Source of the DNA: Polaribacter sp. WD7
GTDB lineage: Bacteria; Bacteroidota; Bacteroidia; Flavobacteriales; Flavobacteriaceae
Assembly (NCBI RefSeq): GCF_003335085.1
Contig: NZ_QPEJ01000018.1
Coordinates: 901,488-965,487, forward strand
Direction: 5' to 3'
Length of the DNA stretch: 64,000 nucleotides
Shown: piece after piece, positions 8,878-17,782 of the stretch
How the letters are laid out: each line of letters begins with the position of its first letter
How positions within the stretch are numbered: the stretch's first letter is position 1
Program-made: the position numbers and the translations under genes
The notes under the pieces: generated by a model
The model's database searches: none
What the model was told of the DNA's origin: nothing
Seen by the model: only the letters and a program-made list of their open reading frames with translations

Positions 8878-10275
8878 ATGAAGCACATTAGTATTAAATT
8901 ATTGCTTGTAAGCTTAGTAACTATTAATAGTTTTTCTCAAATAAAGCATGGGTTAAGGGATCAACATGGGAGACATGTTATACCTAGAGGTTTTGTTATA
9001 AATACCAACGATCATAAAGGAGAAGTTTTTTTTAATAGTGATGATTATGCAAGACAGGTTAGAATGGGTGCTAACACACAAGTAATTCGTTTAGAACTAG
9101 GTAAATTAAGTGAATTTCCAGGAGGTAAACTTGAGCCTAAATACCTTTTAAAGTTAGATGAGTTGGTAAATTTAGGTAAAAACCATGGTATTAAAACGGT
9201 TTTTAAAATGACAGTTTATGGTGTAGATAGGTTTGTTTGGGAAGAGTTTTGGGAAAACAAGAAAGACAAACAATACAAAACATACATTAAAGCTTGGAAA
9301 GTAATTTGGAAAAGATATGCAGATAACGATTTCGTTTTAGGGTATGATGTTGTAAATGAACCAAGAAAACTTAAGATGGATATTTCGTATAACGATTTAA
9401 CTGATAAATATTTAATTCCTTTGTATCAAAGAATAATAGACGAAAGTCAAAAGATAAATCCAAAAAAGAAAATCTTATTACAGTCTATTTTTATGAATAA
9501 AGGAGAAAAAATAGACAACAATCAATATGCAGAAATTACATCTATTATAGATCGTGAAAACATTATTTTTGCACCTCATATTTATCAAAACAATATCGAT
9601 TTTATTAAAAAAAATATGGATCGTTTTGATAGGGAATCAGATATGATTAAGGCACCTATACTTATTGGAGAGTGGGGGTTTCCTACATTTGCAAAAACAG
9701 ATACCTTAATGCAAGGAAATTTAGGACAGTTAAAATACAAAGAGTTATATATTAAAACTGCAGAAGTTTTTGATCAAATGGGGGTGGGTTCTATAAAAGC
9801 TTGGTTTTTAGGAAATAGAACTATGCAAAATTTTTTACCAGGAGGACCATCTACTTGGTCTATTTTTAGTGATAAAACAGATGCAGGTACTGTAGAACGT
9901 AAATATATTACAGATGTAATTTCAAGACCTTTTCCGCAAGTTATTGCTGGAGATATTCAATCTTTTCTATTTAATTTTGCTAAAAGAGCGTTAGATATCA
10001 ATATTATATCAGACAATAAAAAGGGGGCTTCAAAAATATTTATTGGTCAAAATAGACATTATCCAGACGGATTTTCAATCATCATTAATAAAGATTTTAT
10101 AATGTATTATAATCCGCTCAAAAATGTTGGATTAGAAGTGTACAAGACCACTAAAAATAGCAATCCATCAGATTTTATTTGGGACCCGAAATCTCAACAA
10201 TTGATTGTCTTAAAATGGGGGCAAGATAAAAAAGCCTACCATATCAAAATAGTTCCAGGAATTCGAAATTTCTAA
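8878..10275 (+). CDS. GH5-family glycoside hydrolase
   Basis: 465 aa with a cleavable signal peptide (about residues 1-21, ending SFSQ). The (beta/alpha)8 barrel opens with the typical 'G...DQHGRHVIPRGF' motif. The acid/base is Glu161 in the classical VVNEPR motif and the nucleophile is Glu265 in LIGEWGFP. The C-terminal ~110 residues form a beta-sandwich as in several GH5 enzymes. GH5 is not a usual member of described ulvan loci, so its target bond is unclear: a side chain, or a glucuronyl/xylosyl-linked region. It lies 30 bases after the sulfatase and is followed by a GH39-like gene. Confidence 0.8.
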   Translation: MKHISIKLLLVSLVTINSFSQIKHGLRDQHGRHVIPRGFVINTNDHKGEVFFNSDDYARQVRMGANTQVIRLELGKLSEFPGGKLEPKYLLKLDELVNLGKNHGIKTVFKMTVYGVDRFVWEEFWENKKDKQYKTYIKAWKVIWKRYADNDFVLGYDVVNEPRKLKMDISYNDLTDKYLIPLYQRIIDESQKINPKKKILLQSIFMNKGEKIDNNQYAEITSIIDRENIIFAPHIYQNNIDFIKKNMDRFDRESDMIKAPILIGEWGFPTFAKTDTLMQGNLGQLKYKELYIKTAEVFDQMGVGSIKAWFLGNRTMQNFLPGGPSTWSIFSDKTDAGTVERKYITDVISRPFPQVIAGDIQSFLFNFAKRALDINIISDNKKGASKIFIGQNRHYPDGFSIIINKDFIMYYNPLKNVGLEVYKTTKNSNPSDFIWDPKSQQLIVLKWGQDKKAYHIKIVPGIRNF

Positions 10276-10332
10276 ATCTTAAAAACTTGCATAGGATAAC
10301 TAAATCAAAATTTAGTTGAAAAAAAGAGGAGA

Positions 10333-11799
10333 ATGAATAAAAAAAGAAATTTTTTTTTAAAAATTTTACTGTTTTGGTTTAGCTTTTTAGGAACTATACA
10401 GGCTCAAATTATATTTAAAGCAGACTTTACAGAAAATAGACATACAAAGCAAGTAATGCCTTATCACTTAAATGTGTACAACAGAATTACCCCTGTAAAC
10501 GGCGTAAATTCAGCAGGAGATAATAAAAATGCTAAGTTTTGTATCGTTAGACCTTTAGGAGGTATCGCTAAAAAAGGGATTGCAGATATAACCAAAGATT
10601 CTTATAAATGGGATGCCAAGTCTAAAAAATTCTACACAGATTTTACCTTGCTAAAAAAACAAGTGGACGGAATATTAGATAAAGGGTTAGAAATTCATCA
10701 AATAGTATTAGACAATCCGTCTTGGGCTTTTCAGAGAAATTCAAAAGGAAAATTAGTTGGAGATTCTTTAAAAGTGTCTACTTATGGAAACGCAGAGCCA
10801 CCAGCAGATAATAAAGCTTGGGCTAACTACTTAAAAGAAGTAATAAAGTTTATGGTTAGTACTTACGGTTCAGAAAAAATAGGAGAAATTCAATTTAATA
10901 TTGGTAGAGAAATTGGTACACCTTCGCATTGGTCTGGAACTAAAGAGCAGTTTTTTGAATTTTATAAAATTTCTTCAAAAGCTATACATAAGGTACTTCC
11001 AAAAGCAAAAGTAGGAACCCATTTTCTTTGGGGTTCGTCTAAAAATGCATGGGGAACTGATTTTGTAAAATGGGCAAATGCTAATAACGTACATTATGAT
11101 TTCGTAGGAGTTTCATTTTATCCATTTTATCAAAGATCAGAACGAACCGACTTTGATAAGGTATACAATAAGGATTTTGCCGTAATTAAAGATATTCCAG
11201 AATGGAATAAAAATGCAAAACTAGAAATGCATGAGTATTCTTTAATTAAAAGTTTAAGTAAAGCAGGCAATTCTTTTAAGAAAGCACCAGAAGCGCATCA
11301 AAACAGTTTTATGATTGGGTTGATGAAAATGTTTTATCAAAATAATATGCAAAACATATTTCAATGGGGAGATGGTTCTTCTTATTTACCCGCAAGTAAC
11401 TTATTGTTGACAATGCAAGGCAATACGTATTTTGAAAGCAAAAAAGAAGGGAAACAGCGGGAGGGAAATAACTATATCGATGCAATTTTTACAAAGGATG
11501 CTGTTAAAAATAAATACAATGTTTTGGTTTACAATTACAGTGCAAATCCAGATGCTAACAATATGGAAACTATAAAAATAAAAGCATTTGTAAATATAAA
11601 AAAAGGAACAAAAGTTAAGTATAGAATAGCTGAATATAACAAAATAAAAAATAACGTAGTCTGGTCTAACTGGATAGAAACATATACTCTGAAGGAAGAT
11701 GAAGATAAATCTTCAGTAGTTTTTAGTAATAAATTACCAGTATTTTCTTTTTTAAAATATGAGGTGGTCCTGTTAACAGAAAGTAAACAAAAATTATAA
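10333..11799 (+). CDS. GH39-like glycoside hydrolase, secreted
   Basis: 488 aa with a signal peptide ending IQAQ (about residue 24). It is a divergent relative of the GH39 at 5178: both share an 'HW-GT--QFF' block just after the acid/base position. The acid/base candidate is Glu193 (GREIGTP) and the nucleophile candidate is Glu301 (MHEYSL). The canonical Asn before the acid/base is Arg here. There is a clear GA-rich ribosome-binding stretch (agaggag) before the ATG, unusual for this window and possibly raising translation. A C-terminal beta-sandwich is present. Family assignment is by fold pattern only, and the substrate is unknown. Confidence 0.6.
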   Translation: MNKKRNFFLKILLFWFSFLGTIQAQIIFKADFTENRHTKQVMPYHLNVYNRITPVNGVNSAGDNKNAKFCIVRPLGGIAKKGIADITKDSYKWDAKSKKFYTDFTLLKKQVDGILDKGLEIHQIVLDNPSWAFQRNSKGKLVGDSLKVSTYGNAEPPADNKAWANYLKEVIKFMVSTYGSEKIGEIQFNIGREIGTPSHWSGTKEQFFEFYKISSKAIHKVLPKAKVGTHFLWGSSKNAWGTDFVKWANANNVHYDFVGVSFYPFYQRSERTDFDKVYNKDFAVIKDIPEWNKNAKLEMHEYSLIKSLSKAGNSFKKAPEAHQNSFMIGLMKMFYQNNMQNIFQWGDGSSYLPASNLLLTMQGNTYFESKKEGKQREGNNYIDAIFTKDAVKNKYNVLVYNYSANPDANNMETIKIKAFVNIKKGTKVKYRIAEYNKIKNNVVWSNWIETYTLKEDEDKSSVVFSNKLPVFSFLKYEVVLLTESKQKL

Positions 11800-11800
11800 A

Positions 11801-14398
11801 ATGAAAAAAATAGTAGTTTTTTTATTGATAGCGCATTTTGGAACAATGTGTGCCCAACATGTAAGACACGTAGAAACAATCAATGATAATTGGAACTTTT
11901 ATAAAGGAAGTATAGAAAATCCAATTTCAAAAAAGAGGTCTGTAAAATGGGAAAAAGTAACTCTTCCTCATTCTTGGAATACTCAAGATATTTTAGATGA
12001 TGAAGATGGGTACTACAGAGGAGATGGCTGGTATCAAAAAACAATGGTTTTTCCTAAGATATATGAAAATCAACAGATTTTTTTATTATTTGAAGCTGCA
12101 AATCAAGTAACAACATTATATGTAAATGGTAAAGAAATTGATGAGGCTCATATAGGAGGCTATACTTCTTTTACAAGAGATATTACATCTGCTGTTAAAG
12201 AAGGAAATAATACTATTATGATAAAGGTAAATAATGCACATAATGATGAAATTGTACCCCAAGCAGCAGATTTTTCGTTCTATGGAGGTATTTACAGAGA
12301 TCTTCAGTTAATTATTACCAAACCTGTACATTTTGAGGTGGCCAATTTGGGGGCTAACGCAATTTTTATAAAAACACCAAAGGTATCTGAATCTTTAGCA
12401 GAAGTTAGTATTCAGGCCAAATTAAAAAGACCTCTTAAAGGTAGATTTTATGTGCAGCATACTTTGTTAGATGCAAAACGTAGTAGCGTCAAAACAATAA
12501 AAACAAAAACAACTTTTAAAGAAGATGTTTTTTCAAAATTTCAAATAAAGTCGCCAAATTTATGGTCTCCAGAAAACCCTTATCTATACACATTAGTATC
12601 TGAGGTTGTAGATAAAAACGGATTGGTATTAGATCGTGTAGAAAATCCAGTTGGGTTTAGGTGGTTTCATTTTGATGCTAAAAAGGGGTTTTCTATAAAT
12701 GGAAAACAAACAAAATTGATAGGCACAAATAGACATCAAGATTTTTATGGAAAAGCAAATGCTGTAAGCGATGAAATTCATAGGAATGATATGAAATTGC
12801 TAAAAGAAATGGGAATAAATTTTTTAAGAATCGCACATTATCCTCAAGACCCTGCAATTTTAGAAATGTGTAATAAATATGGTTTTGTTGCAACCTTAGA
12901 AATTCCCTTTGTAGATAAAGCTGCAGCCAATGAAAAAGGAAAACAAAACACAGTTACAATGCTTAAAGAAGCTATTCGTTTTCATTACAACAATCCTGCA
13001 ATTGTAGCTTGGAATCTAGGAAACGAAACCACAATGAAAGCACCTGACAAATTAGGAGAAAAATACACTAAACATTTTGTAGAAACTCATAAAATACTTT
13101 CTGAAACTATAAAAAAAGAAGATGCTACAAGATATTCTTATACCGTATTTTTTAGAGAACCAGCATATCAAGACAAATTAGGAATACGATTTACAGATAT
13201 AGTAGGTTATAATAAATACTATGGATGGTATGTGCAAGAATTAGGAGATATAGATAAAAATTTAAGAAGTTTGGTAGAAAGGTCTCTAGCTTTAGATTCA
13301 GACAAACCTTTTATTTTAAGTGAATACGGTGGTGGTGCAGATCCTAGAATTAGATCTTATAATCCAACAAGGTTTGATTTTAGTGTAGAATATCAATTTC
13401 TTTTGCATAAAACTTATTTAAAAACCATTTTAGATATGCCGCAAATTGTAGGTGCTAATGTTTGGAATTTTGCAGACTTTCAAGTAGAACATCGTAAAGA
13501 TGCAGTGCCTCATATAAATAGTAAAGGTTTAGTTTCATCAACTAGAAAAAAGAAAGATGCCTATTATTTATATCAAGCAATTTTAAACAAAACTCCGTTT
13601 ATTACAATACCATCTAAAGCTTGGGAAAAACGAGCAGGTGTAGCAGATGAAATTAATGGTAAAGTAGCTACGCAGCCCATTACTCTTGTAGGTAATACAA
13701 AAGATGTAGAATTCATAATTAATGGTGTGTCTCTAGGAAAAAAAGATTTTGATTTTGCAACAGCAGTCTATAATGTACCTTTTAAAAATGGCATAAATTT
13801 AATTGAAATACTATCTACTCAAGAAGGTAAGATTTTAAAAGATTTTGCAACTATAGACTTTACTTTACAACCTAAAAATTTAAAGAGCAAAACAAACCCC
13901 TTTAATGAAATTGCAATAAACGTAGGGTCTACATGTTATTTTATTGAAGAGCATAATGTATCGTATTTGTGGATGCCAGATCAAGAATATAAAAAAGGAA
14001 GTTTTGGATATGTAGGAGGAGAATTGTTGAGGCACCCTAGCAAAAGAAGAAATACTATTGGAACAGATGTAAGTGTAAAAGGTACAGAGAATGATCCGAT
14101 TTATCAAACGCAAAGAGTTGGAATAAAGCAGTATAAATTTGATGTTTCTAAAGGAACTTATGAATTAACATTATTGTTGGCAGAATTAAAAACAAGAGAT
14201 AGCAATTATATGAATATTACTGTAAATGAGAAAAGAGTTTGGAGTAACATTAATCTAAAAAAAGAATACGGAGCAGATAGAGCTGTAACAAAACGTTTTT
14301 TAATTTCTGTAGACGATGAAAATGGAATCACAATTGATTTTGAAGTTTTAGAAGGGAGTACTAGATTGAGTGGTGTAAAACTTAGAAAAGTATACTAG
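11801..14398 (+). CDS. GH2 glycoside hydrolase with C-terminal malectin-like domain
   Basis: 865 aa with a signal peptide ending MCAQ (about residue 19). GH2 sugar-binding domain (about 25-175), Ig-like domain, then a TIM barrel with the acid/base in LGNE (Glu409) and the nucleophile in LSEYGG (Glu508). The last ~160 residues look like a malectin domain (INVGS..., ...YELTLLLAEL). GH2 includes beta-galactosidases and beta-glucuronidases; in an ulvan locus a glucuronidase or galactosidase-like activity on uronic acid or side chains is plausible but not readable. The start is 1 base after the preceding stop. It is the last gene before a strong terminator. Confidence 0.85.
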   Translation: MKKIVVFLLIAHFGTMCAQHVRHVETINDNWNFYKGSIENPISKKRSVKWEKVTLPHSWNTQDILDDEDGYYRGDGWYQKTMVFPKIYENQQIFLLFEAANQVTTLYVNGKEIDEAHIGGYTSFTRDITSAVKEGNNTIMIKVNNAHNDEIVPQAADFSFYGGIYRDLQLIITKPVHFEVANLGANAIFIKTPKVSESLAEVSIQAKLKRPLKGRFYVQHTLLDAKRSSVKTIKTKTTFKEDVFSKFQIKSPNLWSPENPYLYTLVSEVVDKNGLVLDRVENPVGFRWFHFDAKKGFSINGKQTKLIGTNRHQDFYGKANAVSDEIHRNDMKLLKEMGINFLRIAHYPQDPAILEMCNKYGFVATLEIPFVDKAAANEKGKQNTVTMLKEAIRFHYNNPAIVAWNLGNETTMKAPDKLGEKYTKHFVETHKILSETIKKEDATRYSYTVFFREPAYQDKLGIRFTDIVGYNKYYGWYVQELGDIDKNLRSLVERSLALDSDKPFILSEYGGGADPRIRSYNPTRFDFSVEYQFLLHKTYLKTILDMPQIVGANVWNFADFQVEHRKDAVPHINSKGLVSSTRKKKDAYYLYQAILNKTPFITIPSKAWEKRAGVADEINGKVATQPITLVGNTKDVEFIINGVSLGKKDFDFATAVYNVPFKNGINLIEILSTQEGKILKDFATIDFTLQPKNLKSKTNPFNEIAINVGSTCYFIEEHNVSYLWMPDQEYKKGSFGYVGGELLRHPSKRRNTIGTDVSVKGTENDPIYQTQRVGIKQYKFDVSKGTYELTLLLAELKTRDSNYMNITVNEKRVWSNINLKKEYGADRAVTKRFLISVDDENGITIDFEVLEGSTRLSGVKLRKVY

Positions 14399-14434
14399 TA
14401 AAATACAAAATAATTCCTTTATCTAATATAGTGT

Positions 14435-14473
14435 AAAACCATGTAATATGTAAAAATATTACATGGTTTTTTT
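14435..14473 (+). terminator. Rho-independent terminator after GH2
   Basis: Perfect 15-bp stem, AAAACCATGTAATAT (14435-14449) with its complement at 14456-14470, a 6-base loop and a T-run. Confidence 0.9.
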
Positions 14474-14652
14474 GTTTATGCTAAAAAAACACATTTATTT
14501 TTATTGTTTTTTTAATAATAAAGGAATAATTGTTCCGTATATATTTAGGTTTTCTAGTAGTTTTTAATAAAATCCCTAAAAAATATAACTTTATAAGCTA
14601 TCTTATTATCAGTTATTTAAGTTTGAATAATTGTTTTTTATTTATTGGTAAA

Positions 14653-14694
14653 GGATAGAGCAGGATAGTGTGTATTTTTTTAAGATATATTTTG
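14653..14694 (+). promoter_or_regulatory. Candidate HTCS operator plus -7 element for susCD (site D)
   Basis: GGATAGAGCAGGATAGTG (14653-14670) is a direct repeat of GGATA exactly 10 bp apart, one helical turn. It is followed by TATATTTTG (14686-14694), which differs from TAnnTTTG by one base of length. The TA at 14688 is 25 bp from the second GG. Same class as sites E, F and G. Confidence 0.65.
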
Positions 14695-14724
14695 CGTATA
14701 TATTAACTAAACACTTAAAATTTT

Positions 14725-17700
14725 ATGAATTTAAGAATTTTACTGCAAATTCCTCCGAATTTGAGAGGAGCTTACTTTCTTGCTATTATGTTTTTTTCAT
14801 CCATAGCAATGGCACATGCACAAACTGTAACAGGTACAGTTTCAGCAGAAGGAGAATTGCTTCCTGGGGCATCAGTTTCTATAAAAGGAACATCAACAGG
14901 AACAAGTACAGATTTTGATGGAAAATATTCCATTAAAGCAAATGCAGGCAGTACATTGGTTTTTTCCTATGTGGGTTATGCATCTAAAGAGGTTGTAGTT
15001 GGTAATCAAAAGGTTATTAACATAACTTTAGATTCAGACAACAAATTAGATGAAATTGTTGTTATTGGTTACGGTACTCAACGTAAATCAGATTTAACAG
15101 GTTCAGTATCATCTGTAAAAGCAGCAGAGATTACTCAAGTTCCAGTTTCTCGTGTAGACCAAGCATTACAAGGTAGAGCTACAGGTGTTCAAGTTACACA
15201 AACAAGTGGTGCTCCAGGAGCAGGAACTGTAATTAGAGTAAGAGGAGGTAATTCTATTACTGGTAGTAATGAACCACTTTGGGTTATAGATGGTATTATT
15301 GTGGGTACTAATTTCAACTTAAACAATATCAATAGTAATGATATTAAGTCTATTGAAATTTTAAAAGATGCTTCATCTATTGCTATTTATGGTTCTAGAG
15401 GAGCAAACGGTGTAGTTTTGGTGACTACCAAAAGCGGTAAAGGAGCTGTAGGAGGTAAACCTCAAATTAGTGTTAATTTATTTAGCAGTATTCAGTTAGT
15501 TCCAGAATTACCAGAGTTGTTATCGCAAGAAGAGCAGATAGCATTTACAAATGAAAGTGCGAGATTTAGAAATGCGGCAGAGCCTTTTCCAGATGCACCA
15601 TCAACCTATCCAAATAATGATTGGTATGATATTATTTTGGGGCCAGCACCAATTCATAATGCAGACATTTCAATTTCTGGAGGTTCAGACAATGTAAATT
15701 ATTACAATTCTTTAAATTACTTTAACCAAAGAGGTATTATTGAGAGTTCTGGAATAGAGAAATTTATTTTTAGATCTAATATAGATATCAATTTAAGTGA
15801 AAAAGTAAAAGCAGGTTTTAGAATAAATTATTCTAGAATTAAACAAGATAATGGTTTGGCTTCTTTTGGTAATGCCTTTTCAATTTTACCAACGCAGCCA
15901 GTGTTTAATGCAGATGGCTCTTTCAATGGTTTTGATGATGTTGTAGGTGCACCTTTTTCTAACCCAGTTGCAAATAGACTTTTAAATATTAATGAGACAT
16001 TTACAAACAACTTATTAAGTACAGCGTATTTAGAATATAAACCTTCTTCTAAATGGTTTATTCGCTCTACGTTTAGTCCAGAGTTAAACAATGTAAAACA
16101 AAATAGATTCACTTCTAGTCAATTACCAGGAAACCTTTTTGTAGGAGTAACAGATGGAGGTCTTGCAAGTGTAAGAACGGTTGCTGGAAATAGTTGGAAT
16201 AATGAAAACACAGTACAATATCAATCAGATCTTGGAGAAAATCATAGTATAACTGTTCTTGGGGGGGCTTCTTTTCAAAAAGTAGTAGCAGAAACTACAT
16301 TGGCAGAAGCAGAAGGGATTACAAGTGATGCTACAGGGTTTAATAGATTACAGAACTCTAATCCGGTTAGAGCTAAAGTAAGTAGCGATTTTAATAGTTT
16401 TCAAATAGCATCTTTCTTTGGAAGATTAAATTACAGTTTTAAAGATAAATATTTATTCACTTTGGTAGGTAGAACTGATGGGTCGTCTGTTTTTGCAGAA
16501 GGAAATAAGTATGCTTTTTTCCCCTCTGTAGCTGCAGCTTGGAAAATATCTGAAGAGCCTTTTATGCAAGATCAAGATCTTTTTTCAGATTTAAAGCTAA
16601 GAACAAGTTATGGTAGATCTGGTAATCAGGCCATAGACGCTTTTAGTACTTTAGAGACTTATGTACAGGCAAATACAACCTTAAACGGGGTAGAAGTACC
16701 AGGTTTAACAATTGGTAGGCCAGCTAACCCTAACTTACAATGGGAAACTACGAATTCTTTTGATATAGCCCTTGAGGCATCGTTATTTAATGGTAGAATT
16801 TTTACTGAATTCAACTACTACTATAAACAAACTAACGATTTATTATTAGACGTAGCCATACCTAGACAAACTGGTTTTACTAGTCAACTTCAAAATGTAG
16901 GTTCATTAGAAAACAAAGGGTGGGAATTCTTGTTAAATACTAAAAATATTATTAAAGATAATTTTACATGGAACTCTACTTTAACTTTATCAGCTAATAG
17001 AAATAAAATATTAGACTTAGGAGGAGCAGAGTTTATTGATTTAATCGTAGATCCAATAATAGGTTCTGGAAATACAAGGTTAATTGTAGGAGAATCAGTT
17101 CCTGTATTTACAGGTTTAAATTACTTAGGTACTTGGAAAAGTCAAGAAGAAATAGATGCTTCTGGTAGAACAGATCCACAAGTAGTTGGAGGACCTAGAT
17201 TTGAAGATTTAAATGGAGATGGTATTGCTTCTACATTAGATAATGTTGTTTTAGGTAGTCCTTTACCAGATTTAATTTTTGGTTTCGAAAACTCATTTAC
17301 CTACAAAAACTGGGATTTCTCATTCTATTTTCAGGGTACTTTAGGTAATGAGGTGTATAACTTAAGAGTTCGTAATCATTTCTTTAATCGAGGAGAAACT
17401 ACAAAATTTGCAGAATTAGCAAATCGTTGGACGCCAGAAAACCCAACTTCTAACATTCCAAGAGCAGGAGCAGACTCTGTAACAAATACACCAAGTAATT
17501 CAGAATATGTAGAAGATGGATCTCATTTAAGATTAAAAACAGCAAGAATTGCCTACAATATGCCAGTAGATAAGTTAGGTTTAAAAGGTGTTAAAAAAGC
17601 ATCTCTTTATTTTTCAGGAAACAATTTATTGTTGTTCTCTAACTTTAGATTAATAGATCCAGAAGGAAGTAGATTTGGAAGAAATGGTTTAGGAAATATT

Positions 17701-17772
17701 GCGCAAGGTTATGCAGATGGTCAATACCCTAATCCAAGAGTATTAACAGTAGGTTTAAACGTAACATTTTAA
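14725..17772 (+). CDS. susC: SusC/RagA-family TonB-dependent outer-membrane transporter
   Basis: 1015 aa. Signal peptide ending HAQ (about residue 36), a carboxypeptidase-regulatory-like domain (TVTGTVSAEGELLPGASV onward, about 37-115), then a plug domain with the SusC signature DEIVVIGYGTQRKSDLTGSV and the 'SITGSNEPLWVIDG' strand, followed by a beta-barrel ending in a C-terminal aromatic residue (Phe). It imports oligosaccharides from the SusD partner using TonB energy. It lies 10 bases upstream of susD, under site D. No extracytoplasmic sigma/anti-sigma pair is present, so control by the HTCS is likely. Confidence 0.97.
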   Translation: MNLRILLQIPPNLRGAYFLAIMFFSSIAMAHAQTVTGTVSAEGELLPGASVSIKGTSTGTSTDFDGKYSIKANAGSTLVFSYVGYASKEVVVGNQKVINITLDSDNKLDEIVVIGYGTQRKSDLTGSVSSVKAAEITQVPVSRVDQALQGRATGVQVTQTSGAPGAGTVIRVRGGNSITGSNEPLWVIDGIIVGTNFNLNNINSNDIKSIEILKDASSIAIYGSRGANGVVLVTTKSGKGAVGGKPQISVNLFSSIQLVPELPELLSQEEQIAFTNESARFRNAAEPFPDAPSTYPNNDWYDIILGPAPIHNADISISGGSDNVNYYNSLNYFNQRGIIESSGIEKFIFRSNIDINLSEKVKAGFRINYSRIKQDNGLASFGNAFSILPTQPVFNADGSFNGFDDVVGAPFSNPVANRLLNINETFTNNLLSTAYLEYKPSSKWFIRSTFSPELNNVKQNRFTSSQLPGNLFVGVTDGGLASVRTVAGNSWNNENTVQYQSDLGENHSITVLGGASFQKVVAETTLAEAEGITSDATGFNRLQNSNPVRAKVSSDFNSFQIASFFGRLNYSFKDKYLFTLVGRTDGSSVFAEGNKYAFFPSVAAAWKISEEPFMQDQDLFSDLKLRTSYGRSGNQAIDAFSTLETYVQANTTLNGVEVPGLTIGRPANPNLQWETTNSFDIALEASLFNGRIFTEFNYYYKQTNDLLLDVAIPRQTGFTSQLQNVGSLENKGWEFLLNTKNIIKDNFTWNSTLTLSANRNKILDLGGAEFIDLIVDPIIGSGNTRLIVGESVPVFTGLNYLGTWKSQEEIDASGRTDPQVVGGPRFEDLNGDGIASTLDNVVLGSPLPDLIFGFENSFTYKNWDFSFYFQGTLGNEVYNLRVRNHFFNRGETTKFAELANRWTPENPTSNIPRAGADSVTNTPSNSEYVEDGSHLRLKTARIAYNMPVDKLGLKGVKKASLYFSGNNLLLFSNFRLIDPEGSRFGRNGLGNIAQGYADGQYPNPRVLTVGLNVTF

Positions 17773-17782
17773 AAACAATCAA

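Larger units (their letters stand above)
14399..14724 (+). other. Intergenic region before SusC: terminator plus operator
   Basis: This gap holds the terminator at 14435-14473 and the SusC promoter (site D, 14653-14694). Between them is AT-rich DNA with no convincing coding frame. Confidence 0.7.

Noticed and set aside
10291..10319. AGGATAACT in front of the GH39-like gene as an eighth operator
   Set aside because: The CA before GG is missing, the upstream half-site is absent and no -7 element is at 25 bp. The gene is more likely read from site B.
14670..14918. Open frame of 82 codons overlapping the SusC start
   Set aside because: It overlaps the promoter (site D) and the SusC signal peptide in another frame, and has no domain or start signal of its own.
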